Assembly: GCF_000956505.1 (NCBI RefSeq)
Contig: NZ_JYIX01000030.1
Span: forward strand, 62,001-126,000
Origin: Microbacterium azadirachtae
GTDB lineage: Bacteria > Actinomycetota > Actinomycetes > Actinomycetales > Microbacteriaceae
DNA: 64,000 nucleotides
Reading direction: 5' to 3'
Below the pieces are notes generated by a model that saw only the letters and a list, made by a program, of their open reading frames with translations, was not told the origin of the DNA and made no database searches. Position numbers and translations under genes: made by a program. Position 1 is the first letter of the stretch, and each line of letters starts with the position of its first letter. This document shows positions 9,647 to 18,113 of this stretch, in pieces.

Positions 9647-10624
9647 ATGCGATCCGATCGACTGGTGGCCATCCTCCTGATGCTGCAACGGCGCGAGCAG
9701 GTCACCGCAGCGGAAGTCGCCGAAGAGCTCGAGGTGTCCGAGCGCACCGCACGTCGCGACCTCGATGCCCTGGGCATGGCGGGAATCCCGATCTACTCCG
9801 TGCAAGGCCGAGGCGGCGGATGGCGCCTCCTGGGTGGCGCCCGCACCGATCTCTCGGGTCTCACAGTGGGCGAGGCCCGAGCTCTGTTCCTGGTCGCGGG
9901 GCCGGCGGCGGCGGCGACGCCCGAGGTGAAGGCCGCACTCCGCAAGCTCGTCCGCGCACTGCCGGAGACCTTTCGTGCGCAGGCCGAAGCGGCGGCGGCA
10001 TCGCTGGTCGTGGACTCACGGCGATGGAACTCGCCCGACACCGCCGACGCTCACCCGCCTCGTTTCCTCGCTGTGCTGCAGGACGCCGTGATCCGGGGAG
10101 TTCAGGTGCGGTTCGGCTACATCGATGCGGCAGGCAACGAGACCGAGAGGACCGTTCATCCACTGGGGATCGTGGCGAAAGGACCCTCCTGGTACCTGGT
10201 CGCCCACACCGATACCGGCCAGCGGACATTCCGGATCGACAGGGTCACGGCCATTACGGCCACCGATCACCCTGTTGCGCGCCCGGATGGATTCGACCTC
10301 GCCAGAAGCTGGCGTCAGGTCACGGACGACGCCGACCGTCTGCACACGCCGGTGGAGGTCCGCGCGACCTGCGCACCCGAGGGGCTCGAGTACCTTCGCG
10401 CCGCGCTGGGCGACAACCTCGACATCGGTACGGCCGGTACAGACGGCCGTATCGCAGTGGTGTTCCGCGGGCCCAGCGAGTACGGGCTCGCCGGCCACCT
10501 CGCCGGGCTCGTCGAATGGCTCGAGATCTCCAGCCCACAGGGAGTCATCGATCACCTCGCGACCATCGGTGCTGCGCTCACCGACCGTTACGGCCCACCA
10601 GAACATCCCGCAGCACGGCACTGA
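9647..10624 (+). CDS. YafY-family transcriptional regulator (HTH-WYL)
   Basis: A 325-residue regulator. The N-terminus (about 1-60) is a DeoR/HTH_11-type winged helix, with recognition-helix text VSERTARRDLDAL followed by GRGGGWRLL. A WYL domain (about 140-200) contains VRFGYIDAAG and PSWYLVAH, and a WCX-like C-terminal extension follows. WYL domains bind small ligands or nucleic acids; the effector here is unknown. It is divergent from the epoxide-hydrolase-like gene and shares the 62-base promoter region, so that gene is the likeliest target. Length and layout are normal for the family. Confidence 0.85.
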   Translation: MRSDRLVAILLMLQRREQVTAAEVAEELEVSERTARRDLDALGMAGIPIYSVQGRGGGWRLLGGARTDLSGLTVGEARALFLVAGPAAAATPEVKAALRKLVRALPETFRAQAEAAAASLVVDSRRWNSPDTADAHPPRFLAVLQDAVIRGVQVRFGYIDAAGNETERTVHPLGIVAKGPSWYLVAHTDTGQRTFRIDRVTAITATDHPVARPDGFDLARSWRQVTDDADRLHTPVEVRATCAPEGLEYLRAALGDNLDIGTAGTDGRIAVVFRGPSEYGLAGHLAGLVEWLEISSPQGVIDHLATIGAALTDRYGPPEHPAARH

Positions 10625-10684
10625 AAGGTCGTCCGGGCGGATGACAGGCGGAGACCGGCCTCCGAATTCTCACCCGACCCCGGA

Positions 10685-10858
10685 TCAGGTCGCGGTCGGC
10701 GTGGGTTCGATGCTGACGTCGCCGGGCGAGATCAGCGGGCTCACCCAGGGGAACACCCAGAACATCAGGCCGTAGAGCACGGCCGCGAGCAGCACGAGCA
10801 CGATGAACAGCCGCACCCACCACGGGCCGGGGAGGATGCGCCACAGAGCGCCGTACAT
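10685..10858 (-). CDS. Small single-pass membrane protein next to sortase
   Basis: A 57-residue protein with one strongly hydrophobic helix (about 14-40) flanked by Trp-rich stretches, and a Pro/Thr-rich tail. The ATG overlaps the sortase stop by one base (TGATG), so the two are translationally coupled. I do not recognise a named family. The tight coupling suggests an accessory role for the sortase, such as membrane placement or control, but this is inference. Confidence 0.7.
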   Translation of the reverse strand: MYGALWRILPGPWWVRLFIVLVLLAAVLYGLMFWVFPWVSPLISPGDVSIEPTPTAT

Positions 10859-11646
10859 CAGCTCACCGCCTTCAACGATGCCGGGGCGCCCAGTGCGCGT
10901 GGCTGGAAGCTCTCGAACACCCCGTACGCCACGATGCGCTCGGCGAGCGAGTACAGCGGCGAGCACGCCGTGAGGGTGATGTACCGGCCCCCGGCGGCGG
11001 CGCCCGTCTCCTGCGGCACGGGATCCAGTACGTCGACACTGTCTGGCGTGACGTACTCGAGCGTGCGGAACCGATAGGTGTACCACCCCTGCTCCGTCTC
11101 GATCACGATCGCGTCGTTCAGGTGCAGCCGGTCGAGCTGGTTGAAGGGCTTGCCCCAGGTGGTGCGGTGGGCGGCCATCGTGAAGTTTCCCGGCTGGCCT
11201 GGCATCCCCGACGTGGGGTAGACGCCGATCCAGCCGTGGTCGAGGGTGTCCGGCCTGGTCACCCCGCCGGCGATCTGCACGTTGTAGTCGGATCCCCACC
11301 GCGGCACGTGCATCTGCGCGCCCCACGGGACGCCGTTCTCGGGCGCCGTCATCGCGGGTGGCTCGTACCGGGGATGAGCGGCGTCGACGCCGTTCCCGTC
11401 GTCGATCACGGGCGGAAGGGCGGGAGCGGGACCCTTCGACCAGGCCTGGGAGATCTGCTGCCCCTTGTCGTTCGCGGAGGCGCTCATGATGATGTCGCCG
11501 ATCCACATCTGCCACGCGGCGTACAGCAGCACCACGACGCCCGCGGTCAGCAGCAGCTCGCCGAGCACGCTCGCGAACGTGGCGCGGCGGCGCGGTCGTC
11601 CGCCCCGGCCGGCACGGCGCGTGGCGGCTCGCGAGGCGTCGGTCAT
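10858..11646 (-). CDS. Class E sortase
   Basis: A 262-residue membrane-anchored transpeptidase that joins sorted proteins to the cell wall. An arginine-rich N-terminus and one membrane helix (about 26-48) precede the sortase domain. The catalytic residues are visible: His160 in AAHRTTWG, Cys228 in YITLTACSP, and a likely Arg237 in AERIVAYG. The TLTAC motif and the position beside crgA are typical of actinobacterial class E sortases, whose substrates carry LAXTG-like signals. No substrate protein is seen in this window, so this is probably a housekeeping sortase. Confidence 0.9.
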   Translation of the reverse strand: MTDASRAATRRAGRGGRPRRRATFASVLGELLLTAGVVVLLYAAWQMWIGDIIMSASANDKGQQISQAWSKGPAPALPPVIDDGNGVDAAHPRYEPPAMTAPENGVPWGAQMHVPRWGSDYNVQIAGGVTRPDTLDHGWIGVYPTSGMPGQPGNFTMAAHRTTWGKPFNQLDRLHLNDAIVIETEQGWYTYRFRTLEYVTPDSVDVLDPVPQETGAAAGGRYITLTACSPLYSLAERIVAYGVFESFQPRALGAPASLKAVS

Positions 11647-11723
11647 CCCGCGATCCTACCGAGCGGACCTTGCCGCCGGACGACAGCCTGATGCCGGAGC
11701 GGCCTGTTGGGTAGACTGTGCCC

Positions 11724-11963
11724 ATGGCACGATCCCGCAAGCCCGAAGAAGCCGTCGCAGAGAAGGTCGACGGCGACGCCGCACCCAACGCCGTGTGGTT
11801 CAAGCCGGTCATGGTCGGCTTCATGCTGCTGGGCCTCGCCTGGATCCTGGTCTTCTACATCACCGGCATGCAGTACCCGATCCCGGGTCTGCAGTCCTGG
11901 AACCTGCTGATCGGTCTCGGCATCGCCCTGATCGGCTTCCTGATGACCACCCGCTGGCGCTGA
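11724..11963 (+). CDS. crgA: Cell division protein CrgA
   Basis: A 79-residue protein with a charged N-terminus and two membrane helices (about 28-48 and 56-75), ending in TTRWR. This is the layout of CrgA, which recruits divisome proteins and coordinates FtsZ-ring assembly in actinobacteria. The ATG at 11724 gives the usual MARSRK start; a GTG six bases upstream would add two residues. It faces the sortase gene divergently and is followed by a strong hairpin terminator. Its place close to pknB and oriC matches other actinobacteria. Confidence 0.9.
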   Translation: MARSRKPEEAVAEKVDGDAAPNAVWFKPVMVGFMLLGLAWILVFYITGMQYPIPGLQSWNLLIGLGIALIGFLMTTRWR

Positions 11964-11982
11964 CGCCGCCTTCTCCTTCTCC

Positions 11983-12012
11983 GAAACGCCCCCGCCCGCG
12001 CGGGGGCGTTTC
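11983..12012 (+). terminator. Hairpin terminator after crgA
   Basis: A perfect 13-base inverted repeat (11983-11995 with 12000-12012) and a short loop, 20 bases after the crgA stop. The downstream arm ends in GTTTC, giving a weak T-run. It ends crgA transcription before the DnaA-box cluster. Confidence 0.8.
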
Positions 12013-12040
12013 TGCATTCCGGATCTGGTATCCCGCAGGG

Positions 12041-12113
12041 TTGTCCACGGATCCGAGGGGTTATCCACATTCTGGGGATGGATATGCACACCCCGTCCCC
12101 GAAGTTATCCACA
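12041..12113. promoter_or_regulatory. DnaA-box cluster away from oriC
   Basis: Three DnaA-box-like 9-mers lie in the same orientation: TTGTCCACG at 12041-12049 and two exact TTATCCACA at 12061-12069 and 12105-12113. Weaker relatives (CTATCCCCA and the reverse-strand TGGGGATGG) lie between and after them. The cluster sits between the converging ends of crgA and the rhomboid gene, and between their terminators, so it is unlikely to be a promoter element. Such clusters elsewhere titrate DnaA or help origin firing. The role here is inferred only. Confidence 0.6.
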
Positions 12114-12173
12114 GATCTATCCCCATGTGGGGAGAATTACACGCCTGTCATTCTCACGGCCGGGAGGACGACG

Positions 12174-12203
12174 AACGGCCCCCGCCCGAAGGCGAGGGCC
12201 GTT
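12174..12203 (-). terminator. Hairpin terminator after the rhomboid gene
   Basis: An inverted repeat with arms AACGGCC and GGCCGTT extended by imperfect inner pairing, just beyond the rhomboid stop on the minus strand. It closes the other side of the DnaA-box cluster. Confidence 0.65.
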
Positions 12204-12215
12204 GCGGTCCGTCGG

Positions 12216-13106
12216 TCAGTGACCGGCGGTGATGAGCAGGGGAGGAACGATCGCGACCACGGCCAGCAGCACCAGCACGAGCGCCGAGACGAGGCCGATC
12301 CACCAGAACTTGGTCGTGCCGCGGCCGCTCGTGCGGACGTAGATGAGCGCGACCAGGGCGCCGACGACCGCCCCACCGACATGCGCCTGCCACGCGATCC
12401 CCGGCACCAGGAACCCGTAGACGAAGTTGATCGCGAGCACGACCAACGCGCCGATGATGTTGCCGCCCAGGTGGCGGCCGATCACGATCAGAGCGACGAA
12501 CAGACCGAAGATCGCGCCGGACGCGCCGACCGTGGACTGGGCAGGATCGATCAGGGCCATCGCGACGGACCCGCCGAGACCGCTCACCAGATACAGCGTG
12601 AGGAACTTCGCCCGGCCGATCAGCGGCTCAAGAATCTGCCCGATCATCCACAGCGCGAGCATGTTCAGGCCGAGATGGATGAATCCGCCGTGCACGAGCA
12701 GCGCCGTCAGCAGGCGCCAGGGCTCGAACGGCGCCCCGGACAGCGACGGGTAGAGATACCCGGCCCAGAACGACAGGTTGCTCGTGAGGAAACCACCGAT
12801 ACCCGGCACGAACTGCAGCAGGCTCACCGCCGACGTGATCGCGAGGATCCAGTACGTCACCATCGGACGCCCGCCGACGGCGGTCATCGAACGCGCACCC
12901 CAGCGCCGGTTCGCGCGGCGCTGGGCGGGCGTCTGGTTGCGCCGCTGCTCCTGCATGCACTCGGGGCAGATCACACCGACCGGGGCCTGGGTCTGGCATT
13001 CAGGGCAGATCGTGCGCATGCACCGCTGGCACAGCACGAAGCTCTGCCGACCGGGATGCCGGTAGCAGAAGTTGTCGGGATTCGCGTGGAACTCCGAAGT
13101 CGTCAT
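12216..13106 (-). CDS. Rhomboid intramembrane serine protease with zinc ribbon
   Basis: A 296-residue protein. The first 52 residues hold a Cys/His-rich ribbon (Cys14, then CQRC at 26-29, CPEC at 34-37, CPEC at 47-50) likely to bind zinc. About six membrane helices follow. The catalytic dyad is visible as Ser196 in GASGAIFG and His242 in WQAHVGG, with HGGFIHLGLNM as the conserved helix-2 motif. The ATG at 13106 removes an upstream open stretch that overlaps ppiA antisense. Actinobacterial rhomboids near oriC share this arrangement; the substrates are unknown. Confidence 0.9.
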   Translation of the reverse strand: MTTSEFHANPDNFCYRHPGRQSFVLCQRCMRTICPECQTQAPVGVICPECMQEQRRNQTPAQRRANRRWGARSMTAVGGRPMVTYWILAITSAVSLLQFVPGIGGFLTSNLSFWAGYLYPSLSGAPFEPWRLLTALLVHGGFIHLGLNMLALWMIGQILEPLIGRAKFLTLYLVSGLGGSVAMALIDPAQSTVGASGAIFGLFVALIVIGRHLGGNIIGALVVLAINFVYGFLVPGIAWQAHVGGAVVGALVALIYVRTSGRGTTKFWWIGLVSALVLVLLAVVAIVPPLLITAGH

Positions 13107-13134
13107 CCGTGCGCTCCGGAGTCCGGGGGCGGGG

Positions 13135-13692
13135 TCAGTTCGCGACGATGTCGACGGACTGCAGCACGACGTCCTCGACCGGGCGGTCGCCCGCTCCGGT
13201 GCGCACGGCGGCGATCTCGTCCACGACGGCCCTGGAGGCGTCGTCCGCGACCTCGCCGAAGATCGTGTGCTTGCCCTGCAGCCACGGGGTCGGGTCGGTC
13301 GTGATGAAGAACTGCGAGCCGTTGGTGCCCTCGGCCTGGCCGGTGATGGCATTGCGACGCAGGCCGGCGTTGGCCATCGCGAGGATGTAGGGCTCGTTGA
13401 AGTTCAGCTCGCCGTGGATCTCGTCGTTGAAGGTGTAGCCGGGACCGCCGACGCCCTGTCCGAGCGGGTCGCCGCCCTGGATCATGAAGTTCGGGATGAT
13501 GCGGTGGAAGATGACGTCCTGGTACAGCGCACCCTCGCCCGGCTTGCCGGTGGCGGGGTGGGTCCAGGATCCGGTGCCGTCGGAGAGTTCGACGAAGTTC
13601 TTCACGGTGCGGGGAGCGTGGTCACCGAAGAGGTTGATGACGATGTCTCCGTGGTTGGTGTGCAGCGTGGCGACGTGAGTGGCGTGAGGCAT
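13135..13692 (-). CDS. ppiA: Peptidyl-prolyl cis-trans isomerase, cyclophilin type
   Basis: A 185-residue single-domain cyclophilin that isomerises X-Pro bonds. Catalytic-domain motifs are visible: FHRIIPNFMIQGGD, GTNGSQFFIT, and GKHTIFGEV. There is no signal peptide, so it is a cytoplasmic enzyme. The ATG at 13692 (MPHATHV) fits the family start better than the open stretch of 24 codons before it. It lies 28 bases upstream of the rhomboid gene on the same strand and is probably co-transcribed. The equivalent gene sits near crgA in mycobacteria. Confidence 0.93.
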   Translation of the reverse strand: MPHATHVATLHTNHGDIVINLFGDHAPRTVKNFVELSDGTGSWTHPATGKPGEGALYQDVIFHRIIPNFMIQGGDPLGQGVGGPGYTFNDEIHGELNFNEPYILAMANAGLRRNAITGQAEGTNGSQFFITTDPTPWLQGKHTIFGEVADDASRAVVDEIAAVRTGAGDRPVEDVVLQSVDIVAN

Positions 13693-13822
13693 GCGTCCAT
13701 TCTCGCATCGGATCCCCTGCAGTCTCTGATTCCTCCAGGAACTTCTCCGACGCACACCCGCCACTCAGGAGCTTGTCTGGCAAGATGGTGAGTCCGAACT
13801 CCGTTTCGATTGGGAGGGCATC

Positions 13823-14332
13823 GTGAGCCTGAGCCGCAAGCGTCAGAAGGAACTCCGTCAGCTGCAGAGCGAGGCCGCCAAGCTGTGGGCCTCCCAGCAG
13901 GTCGTCGTCGGCGAGGCCGCGAACGTCGCCCGTGAGGCGGGTCGCCAGCTCGACAACTTCCGCCGCGAGCAGGTCGTGCCCACGGTGCAGGACGTGTACG
14001 AGCACCGCGTGGTCCCCGCCGTGGACAAGGGCGTCAAGTTCTCCCGCGATGTCGTCGACCACAAGGTGGTCCCGGCGATCGGCGGTGTCGTCGGATCCGC
14101 CCTCACCGCGTGGGACATCGCGAACGCCAAGCGCACCGGAACGGTGCACGTTCCGCGCGCCGTGGTCGCCGTGCCGGCCGAGCGCAAGAGCGGCCTCGGG
14201 ATCGGTGCCGTGATCGCGATCATCCTCGGCGCCGCGGCGGCCGTGGGAGTCCTGGTCGCGGCCTGGCAGGCACTGCGGGCCGACGACGAGCTCTGGGTCG
14301 CCGACGACCCGCTGAACGCTCCCGAGGCGTGA
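13823..14332 (+). CDS. CwsA-like membrane protein (positional analogue)
   Basis: A 169-residue protein beginning at a GTG with GGGAGG ahead of it. The first two thirds are hydrophilic and probably helical, with a repeated VVPAV/VVPTV pattern at about 50, 65 and 78. One membrane helix lies near the C-terminus (about 130-152), followed by an acidic tail. I do not recognise the sequence. In mycobacteria the gene beside ppiA and crgA is cwsA, which encodes a protein of similar size with one C-terminal helix that interacts with CrgA. The same role here is inferred from position and layout only. Confidence 0.6.
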   Translation: MSLSRKRQKELRQLQSEAAKLWASQQVVVGEAANVAREAGRQLDNFRREQVVPTVQDVYEHRVVPAVDKGVKFSRDVVDHKVVPAIGGVVGSALTAWDIANAKRTGTVHVPRAVVAVPAERKSGLGIGAVIAIILGAAAAVGVLVAAWQALRADDELWVADDPLNAPEA

Positions 14333-14850
14333 GCACCCCCGCTTCACCGGCCCCTGAGCCCGTCGAAAGACCCGCCGACGGGTCGGATCCGCACGCCCGC
14401 GTGCGCGATGCCGCGGCCGAACGCGGCCTCGACATCGAGATCCGGCAGCGCCCGGCCGCCCACAGCCTGCACGAGGCAGCGGCACTTCTCGGCCTGGATC
14501 CGTCCGGCATCGTGAAGACCCTCGTGGTCAAGCGGAGCGATGACACGTTCCTGTTCGCGCTGATCCCCGGCGGACGCAAGATCTCCTGGCCGAAGCTGCG
14601 CGCGCTGGTGGGCGTCAACCGGCTGAAGCTGCCGGATCCCGCCGTCGCGCTGGCCGCGACCGGTTACGAGCGCGGAACGATCGTCCCGATCGGCAGCACC
14701 ACCGCATGGCCGGTGTTCGCGGATGAGACGATCCGCGGTCGTCGGATCGCGATGGGGGCGGGAGCACACGGATACAGTCTGTTCGTCGACGGCGACGCCC
14801 TCATCTCCGCGTACGACGCGACCGTCGCCGACATCTCGGAGCCGGAGTGA
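14329..14850 (+). CDS. YbaK/EbsC-type aminoacyl-tRNA deacylase
   Basis: A 173-residue YbaK/ProX-family protein. These enzymes hydrolyse mischarged tRNA, most often Cys-tRNA(Pro). Supporting text is SLHEAAALLGLD, IVKTLVVKRSDD with the conserved lysine, LIPGGRKISWPKL and a C-terminal MGAGAHGYSLFVD. The GTG start overlaps the stop of the CwsA-like gene (GTGA), so the two are translationally coupled, although no functional link is obvious. The exact tRNA substrate cannot be told from sequence. Confidence 0.85.
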   Translation: MSTPASPAPEPVERPADGSDPHARVRDAAAERGLDIEIRQRPAAHSLHEAAALLGLDPSGIVKTLVVKRSDDTFLFALIPGGRKISWPKLRALVGVNRLKLPDPAVALAATGYERGTIVPIGSTTAWPVFADETIRGRRIAMGAGAHGYSLFVDGDALISAYDATVADISEPE

Positions 14851-14896
14851 TCCGCACGCCCGTCCGCTGATCGCGGTCGGGGAGTAGCATCCGGGC

Positions 14897-15382
14897 ATGA
14901 CGGATGCGCTGGATGCGTGGTCGGAGTTCCACGTCGCGATGCTCGGCGCGACCGCGGCCCTCGCCGGGCTCGTCATCGTCGCCGCGAGCGTCAACATCGG
15001 AAAGATCGTGGTCGCCAAGGCGCTCACCGCGCGGCTCGCCGCGGCCATCGCTGGACTCGTGCTGGCGATCCTCACCTCCGGCATCGCCCTCATCCCGCAC
15101 CTCGGCGGTGGGTGGTTCGGCGCGCTCGTGCTGATCATCACGGCCGGCGCGACGGCGTTCCAGGTGCACGCGGCCCTCTCACTGCGGCGCGACCCCGGCC
15201 ACGGCAACCCGGTGCCCAGAGCGGCCTTGGGGTTCCTTCCGCTCGCGGCGTACACCGCCGCCGGCGTACTGCTGCTCGCCGGCCGGCCTGTGGGCCTGGT
15301 GCTCGCCGCGACCGGTTCGCTGCTCGCACTCGTCGTGGCGATCGTGATCTCCTGGATCGCCCTGGTCGAGGTGCTGCGCTGA
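14897..15382 (+). CDS. Hypothetical membrane protein, four to five helices
   Basis: A 161-residue, very hydrophobic protein. Helices are predicted at about 14-32, 45-66, 74-93, 108-128 and 134-158, and only the HAALSLRRDPGHGN loop is clearly polar. I do not recognise the family. It follows the deacylase gene after 46 bases and meets the Nudix gene head-on, with two bases between the stops. No function is proposed. Confidence 0.75.
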   Translation: MTDALDAWSEFHVAMLGATAALAGLVIVAASVNIGKIVVAKALTARLAAAIAGLVLAILTSGIALIPHLGGGWFGALVLIITAGATAFQVHAALSLRRDPGHGNPVPRAALGFLPLAAYTAAGVLLLAGRPVGLVLAATGSLLALVVAIVISWIALVEVLR

Positions 15383-15384
15383 CG

Positions 15385-15813
15385 TCAGCCGCTCAGGTCC
15401 GCCATGCCGAGGGCGATGTCGACGAGCCGCACGCGCTGCAGGCCGGCGACCTCGTCGAGCGCGAACCAGGCGGCCATGTCGGTGGATCCGTTCTTCTCGA
15501 AACGGAGCTTCCCGCTCGTGATCCGCGCCCGGTACACGATGCGCAGGGTGTGCAGCGGCTCGGTCGCGCCCGGGGTGACCCTGCGGCGGGCGGGGATCAC
15601 CCGGGAGTGGATCCCGAGCAGCTCGTCGACGACCACCTTGTAGCCGGTCTCCTCGCGCACCTCGCGGCGGACCGCGGCCTCGGGGTCCTCACCGGGCTCC
15701 AGCCCGCCTCCCGGCATCGTCCACGACACCCGGCGGCCCTCGGTCCACCGCGCCAGCAGCACCCGCCGGTCATCGTCGAGGATGACCGCGTATGCCGCGA
15801 CGCGCATGTCCAT
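15385..15813 (-). CDS. Nudix hydrolase
   Basis: A 142-residue Nudix protein. The Nudix box is complete: GLEPGEDPEAAVRREVREET follows the G-x5-E-x7-RE-x2-EE pattern that binds the catalytic magnesium. Its size is that of small nucleoside-diphosphate hydrolases or ADP-ribose pyrophosphatases; the substrate is not predictable. It is the last gene on the minus strand before the hydrophobic protein and follows the amidohydrolase gene with a 38-base gap. Confidence 0.88.
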   Translation of the reverse strand: MDMRVAAYAVILDDDRRVLLARWTEGRRVSWTMPGGGLEPGEDPEAAVRREVREETGYKVVVDELLGIHSRVIPARRRVTPGATEPLHTLRIVYRARITSGKLRFEKNGSTDMAAWFALDEVAGLQRVRLVDIALGMADLSG

Positions 15814-15851
15814 GGTTCAAACCCTAAGACGTCACAACCGGTATGGCGCGG

Positions 15852-17486
15852 TCAGCTCACGCGCCGACCGCCGAGGTGCACTTCCCGCACCTCGGCCTCG
15901 GCGAGCTCCTCCGCCGGCACGGTCAGCGGATCCCGGTCCAGCACGATGAGATCGGCGAAAAGGCCGGGCGTCAGGGAGCCGACCTCGTGCTCGCTGAACA
16001 GCTGCCATGCCGCATTGGTCGTGTGCGCAGCGAGCGCCTGCGTACGGGAGACAGGGGTGCCGGCGGGCATGACCCGGCCGGAGCGCGTGCGCCGGGTCTC
16101 CGCCACGGCCATGTTGCGCAGCGGTTCCGCCGGCGTGACCCAGCCGTCGTTGTGGAACGTCGCACGATGCCCGGCGGCGAAAGCCGCGCCCGCATCCGCC
16201 CATGCTCCGCCCCGCTCCGGGCCGAACAGGTCGTCCACCAGCACCTCGCCCCAGTAGGTGATGTGATCGACGAACAGGCTGACGGTGACTCCGAGTTCCG
16301 CCGCACGGGCGAACTGCGCCGCGGTCATCGCCCCCACGTGCTCCAGGCGGAAGCGGTGATCGGTCAGACCATGCTTCTCGATCAGCCGCTCGTAGACGTC
16401 GAGCGTCTCATCGATCGCGAGGTCGCCGTGCGCATGGCAGGCGAGCTGCCAGCCGGCCGCGGCATAGGGCTCCGCGATCCCGTGCAGCTCTTCGGCCGTG
16501 TAGTTCGAGGCGCCGCGGTGGCCGGGCTCGAGGCCGAGCCCCCTGGTCGCGACGGTGTCGAGATACGGGAAGCTCGTGGCGATGTTGCCGATCCACGGGG
16601 AGCCGTCCGTCCAGGTCTTGACGCCGATCTGGCGCACGATGTCGTCCTCGGCGTCGGCAGTACCTCCATCGACGCCGCTCGCGCGCGAGGGTCGCGCGGC
16701 GGGCGTCCCCCCGGGTCGGGACATCTCGTACCAGCGCAGCCGGAGCGGCATCCGCCCCGCGGCGCGCAGGGCGTCGACGACCTGGTTCAACGCCGGGTTC
16801 CAACTGAGGTCGGAGACCGTCGTGATCCCCCGACAGGAGAGGTCTGCGAAGTGCGCGCCGAGCAGCTCCACGATGTCGGCCCGAGCCGACTCCAGGAGCG
16901 GCGTCACGACCTGTTCCACGGCGGCGGCTTCGAGAGCGACACCGCTCAGCTCCCCGTCCGCGGTACGGCCGAAGGATGCTCCTGCCGGATCCGGCGTGTC
17001 CTTGTCCACTCCCGCGAGCCGAGCCGCAGCGGCGTTGAAGTACGCCGAGTGGCCGGAGTTGTGCACGATCGCGAGGGGGGTGGCTCCGGCGAGGTCGTCG
17101 AGCAGGCGCATGTCGGGATCCGGGAGTCCGCGCTGCAGCAGCGCGTCCCACCCGCTCGCGTACACGGGGCGCCCCTCGGAGGCGGCGAGCGCGACGCGCA
17201 ACGCGGACATCACGCTCTCGGCGTCCGGCAGCACCACCGGCCGCAGGTCGAGCACCCGGTCGGACAGCAGCACGGCCGCCGTGCCGGGGTGGCCGTGCGG
17301 CTCGATGAGCCCCGGCATCGCCCAGCCGTCCAGCGCCACCCGCTCCGCGGAGGGATCCTTCGCCGCGAGATCAGCGATCGCGCCGACGGCGACGATGCGC
17401 CCGTCGTCACCGACGAGGAGCGCCTCGACGAGGTCCTCGGAAGCGGGGGAGAGCGGTCGGATCCGGCCCGTGAACAGCGTCGTCAT
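15852..17486 (-). CDS. Amidohydrolase family protein (YtcJ-like)
   Basis: A 544-residue metal-dependent hydrolase of the amidohydrolase_3 group. The N-terminal HxH metal site appears as EPHGHPG, and further family motifs are HNSGHSAYFN, HAHGDLAIDETLDVY, RLEHVGAM and a C-terminal GSLTPGLFADLIVLD. YtcJ-like enzymes act on N-substituted amides or related compounds; the substrate here is unknown. The ATG at 17486 (MTTLFTGRI) is chosen because the product then starts at the small beta-domain. There is no signal peptide. Confidence 0.87.
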   Translation of the reverse strand: MTTLFTGRIRPLSPASEDLVEALLVGDDGRIVAVGAIADLAAKDPSAERVALDGWAMPGLIEPHGHPGTAAVLLSDRVLDLRPVVLPDAESVMSALRVALAASEGRPVYASGWDALLQRGLPDPDMRLLDDLAGATPLAIVHNSGHSAYFNAAAARLAGVDKDTPDPAGASFGRTADGELSGVALEAAAVEQVVTPLLESARADIVELLGAHFADLSCRGITTVSDLSWNPALNQVVDALRAAGRMPLRLRWYEMSRPGGTPAARPSRASGVDGGTADAEDDIVRQIGVKTWTDGSPWIGNIATSFPYLDTVATRGLGLEPGHRGASNYTAEELHGIAEPYAAAGWQLACHAHGDLAIDETLDVYERLIEKHGLTDHRFRLEHVGAMTAAQFARAAELGVTVSLFVDHITYWGEVLVDDLFGPERGGAWADAGAAFAAGHRATFHNDGWVTPAEPLRNMAVAETRRTRSGRVMPAGTPVSRTQALAAHTTNAAWQLFSEHEVGSLTPGLFADLIVLDRDPLTVPAEELAEAEVREVHLGGRRVS

Positions 17487-17620
17487 GAAGCCCATCGTGG
17501 CAGGTTCGACGGCGGCGCGAGGCACCCCGCCGATCGATCAGTTCTGAAGAAGCGCCCGTCCGCGCACGTTCGTAGGCTGACGATATCCCCGGATCCGCGG
17601 GGCGCCGACAGGAGGATGCC

Positions 17621-18079
17621 ATGACCGAGAACACCGCCCCCGTGCTGACCGAGTTCGAGCGCGCCGCCGTCAAGGAGGCCGCGAAGGAGAGCCGCACCCG
17701 CGTCGCGCGGAAGAAGATCTCCGCCGACGAAGCCCGCGCCGCCGGTGAGGCCGATGTGCGGGCCAAGATCGCCGAGATGGACGGCGAGGACGGCACGCTC
17801 GCCGAGGCCCTGCACCGCCTGGTCGCCGAGAACGCTCCTCATCTGGTGCCCCGCACGTACTACGGCATGCCGGCCTGGGCCAACGCCGCCGGCAAGGTCG
17901 TCTGCTTCTTCAAGCCCAAGGCCAAGTTCAAGGTGCGCTACGCCACGTTCGAGTTCGAGTGGCCCGCACGGCTCGACGAAGGCACCGTGTGGCCGGTCTC
18001 CTACGCCGTGACCACGCTCTCCGCCGCCGACCTCGCCTTCCTCGGCGAGCGCATCCGCAGGGCCGCCCCCACGGAGTGA
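17621..18079 (+). CDS. DUF1801-type protein
   Basis: A 152-residue soluble protein. The N-terminal third is a charged helical region (about 10-60). The rest resembles the YdhG/DUF1801 fold, with RTYYGMPAWANAAGKVVCFF and a C-terminal SAADLAFLGERIRRA. Proteins of this group are often called iron chaperones in databases by distant similarity to frataxin; I do not claim that function. An AGGAGG ribosome-binding sequence precedes the ATG. It is flanked by genes on the opposite strand, so it is probably a single-gene transcript. Confidence 0.78.
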   Translation: MTENTAPVLTEFERAAVKEAAKESRTRVARKKISADEARAAGEADVRAKIAEMDGEDGTLAEALHRLVAENAPHLVPRTYYGMPAWANAAGKVVCFFKPKAKFKVRYATFEFEWPARLDEGTVWPVSYAVTTLSAADLAFLGERIRRAAPTE

Positions 18080-18113
18080 TGAGGAGAGGATCCGGCCGCC
18101 GGCGCCGGAGCCC

